64,000 nucleotides of DNA. Source: CBDCUC01 sp965222485. GTDB taxonomy: Bacteria > Pseudomonadota > Alphaproteobacteria > Rhizobiales > Hyphomicrobiaceae. How positions within the stretch are numbered: the stretch's first letter is position 1; each line of letters starts with the position of its first letter. The stretch covers positions 682,001 through 746,000 of the forward strand of contig CBDCUC010000039.1 in the NCBI GenBank assembly GCA_965222485.1, written 5' to 3'. The notes under the pieces are model-generated. The model did not search any database and was not told the origin of the DNA. It worked only from the letters and a program-made list of their open reading frames with translations. A program made the translations under genes and the position numbers. Below are positions 62,662 to 64,000 of the stretch, piece after piece.

Positions 62662-63132
62662 ATGCGTGCATTGCGCGTTGTTTCGATTGCCGTCCTGCCG
62701 GTCATGCTTGCCGCTTGCGGCCCTAATGGACCCAACAAGGCGGATACAGGTACGCTTGTCGGCGCTGTTGCCGGCGGCGTTCTTGGTAACCAAGTAGGCA
62801 AGGGTAAGGGCCGCGTCCTTGCTACAGTGGCTGGTGCGTTTGTCGGTGGCATCGTCGGCCACTCAATCGGTAAGTCTCTCGATCAGCAAGATCGCATGCT
62901 TGCACAGCAGGCAGAGTATGCAGCATTGGAGCGTGGACAATCAGGTGTTGCTACACCTTGGCGCAATCCTGACAATGGGCGCTATGGCGAAGTTGTTCCA
63001 AGCAAGGTCTATTCACGCTCTGGTTCGAATTGCCGCGACTTCACGCATACGATCTATATTGATGGACGCCCACAGACCATGCGTGGCACGGCCTGCCGTA
63101 ATTCCGACGGCACGTGGCGAAACGTCAGCTAA
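62662..63132 (+). CDS. Outer-membrane lipoprotein with glycine zipper (17-kDa antigen/RT0821-like)
   Basis: 156 aa with a lipoprotein signal peptide ending in a lipobox (MLAACG, Cys at about residue 20). A glycine-zipper 2TM segment follows (TGTLVGAVAGGVLGNQVGKG, KGRVLATVAGAFVGGIVGHS, IGKSLDQQDRML). The C-terminal half has TPWRNPDNGRYGEVVPSK, NCRDFTHTIYIDGRPQTMRG with two Cys. It is similar to the rickettsial 17-kDa surface antigen family. A strong ribosome site TTGAGGGGTTT lies upstream. Confidence 0.85.
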   Translation: MRALRVVSIAVLPVMLAACGPNGPNKADTGTLVGAVAGGVLGNQVGKGKGRVLATVAGAFVGGIVGHSIGKSLDQQDRMLAQQAEYAALERGQSGVATPWRNPDNGRYGEVVPSKVYSRSGSNCRDFTHTIYIDGRPQTMRGTACRNSDGTWRNVS

Positions 63133-63441
63133 TGACGCGCTAACTGGTATCATGAGCCGTATACCGCGCAGCAGGAATGCAAACTGCTCTTGGCAGCGGC
63201 CAGGTCATCACATTTGCTGGACCGCCAGCCTAGCTCAGACGCGGGCCAGGCAATAAAACCTTACGCGACGAAACATGAAACGACGCCATTGGTACGGCCT
63301 TCAATGAATAATAAGGGTGCATGAGACCGAAAGTCGCGACGGTTTGATCTATTCTCACGACCACTCATCGGCAAATGGGGTTGTAAGGCTGCCGCCAGCC
63401 GCCTATTCCACTGAAGGCCCAAAAGGTCTTGGATATGTGCA
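63133..63441. other. Intergenic region, no supported gene
   Basis: About 310 bp between the lipoprotein and ccmI, with no credible frame, RNA or terminator seen. It should contain the ccm operon promoter. Confidence 0.5.
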
Positions 63442-64000
63442 ATGCTTCTGTGGTTCGTCTTCGCCTTACTCACTGCCCTCGTCATAGCGGGGGTCTCGCT
63501 CCCGTTGGTACGTGATGATACTGACGGCATTGCCTCGGCCGAAGCGGACTTGGAAGTCTACCGCGATCAGATGACAGAGATCGATACCGATCTTGAGCGC
63601 GGCCTCATTGGCAAGGATGAAGCGGAAAGCGCTAGAACCGAGTTGGCGCGCCGGCTGTTGCGCCGGGCCGATCAGCAAAAAGTCGAAAACGAAGAGGCGC
63701 CTAAAGGTGGAGGGTCTTCAAGCCGGCCGGCCCTGGTTGCCAAATTAACAGCGGTGGCATTGCCGCTTGCGGCACTCACCACCTACTTGGCGGTCGGTTC
63801 ACCACATCTTCCTGGACAACCCTTGGCGCCACGTCTCGCCGTGCCTGTAAACAAAGCAACGGTCGAGCAACTTGTTGCGAAGGTCGAGCGTCGTTTGCGC
63901 ACGCACCCTGACGACGGTATGGGTTGGGATGTCGTCGCACCTGTGTACTTGCGCCAGCGCCAATTTGAAAAGGCGGCTGATGCGTTTTCGCGCGCGGCGA
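63442..64000 (+). CDS. ccmI: Cytochrome c biogenesis protein CcmI, N-terminal part (runs off right edge)
   Basis: From ATG 63442 the frame is open to the window end (186 codons). An N-terminal membrane segment (LLWFVFALLTALVIAGVSLP) is followed by the typical CcmI loop with EADLEVYRDQMTEIDTDLER, GLIGKDEAESARTELARRLL, a second membrane segment (LTAVALPLAALTTYLAVGSP) and the start of the TPR region (VEQLVAKVERRLRTHPDDGM, GWDVVAPVYLRQRQFEKAAD). CcmI presents apocytochrome c to the heme ligation complex CcmFH in the inner membrane. Confidence 0.93.
   Translation, partial: MLLWFVFALLTALVIAGVSLPLVRDDTDGIASAEADLEVYRDQMTEIDTDLERGLIGKDEAESARTELARRLLRRADQQKVENEEAPKGGGSSSRPALVAKLTAVALPLAALTTYLAVGSPHLPGQPLAPRLAVPVNKATVEQLVAKVERRLRTHPDDGMGWDVVAPVYLRQRQFEKAADAFSRAA

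Overview
The window looks like a chromosomal segment of an alphaproteobacterium, most likely in the order Hyphomicrobiales (Rhizobiales). The evidence is a MucR/Ros regulator, a DUF6456 protein beside a DnaA C-terminal-domain protein, DUF1491, a YcgN-type cysteine cluster protein, a FeuP/FeuQ-like two-component system, perfect CtrA-type sites (TTAA-N7-TTAA) and a complete gene-transfer-agent (GTA) type HK97-like cluster. Genus cannot be fixed from the sequence.

1-15.6 kb is accessory DNA. On the minus strand a TolC-like outer membrane protein, a LapB-like type I secretion ABC transporter and the start of a large secreted adhesin form a secretion locus that lacks a membrane-fusion protein in view. 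A truncated IS3-family transposase follows. Then comes an acidic RTX calcium-binding protein whose frame is broken by an exact 243-bp duplication, facing an HlyC-like acyltransferase. At 12.2-15.5 kb lie four small genes, three 23-bp tandem palindromic repeats and a tyrosine integrase. The integrase sits next to a 3' fragment of a tRNA-Arg(TCT) gene at 15.60-15.64 kb, which marks the right edge of an integrated element. No intact tRNA copy is visible to the left, so the island probably continues past position 1. Three genes of this module share extended -10 promoters only 6-8 nt from their ATG and are probably leaderless.

15.6-43.4 kb is mostly ordinary chromosome: metC, an amino-acid-binding protein with a TPR membrane protein, a pair of secreted beta-rich/VWA proteins, a nitroreductase, NAD kinase, CutA, a peptidoglycan-binding protein with a polycationic tail, a membrane/coiled-coil protein of unknown role, a TadG-like pilus protein, a MoaD/ThiS-like protein, oligopeptidase B, MsrB, MucR, DnaA_C and DUF6456 proteins, SufE, DUF1491, a DUF1254/DUF1214 pair, penicillin-binding protein 1A and a YcgN-type protein.

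43.5-59.7 kb is a colinear GTA-like head-tail cluster: terminase, portal, protease, capsid, connector, closure, tail tube, tail chaperone, tape measure, distal tail proteins, NlpC/P60 peptidase and a host-specificity protein. It ends in an unusual single-gene lysis fusion (peptidase-like + GH108 muramidase + holin-like membrane segment). A strong hairpin after the capsid gene may set the head-to-tail expression ratio.

59.8-64 kb holds a small PepSY-like secreted protein, a FeuPQ-like two-component pair, a glycine-zipper lipoprotein and the 5' part of ccmI (cytochrome c biogenesis), which runs off the right edge.
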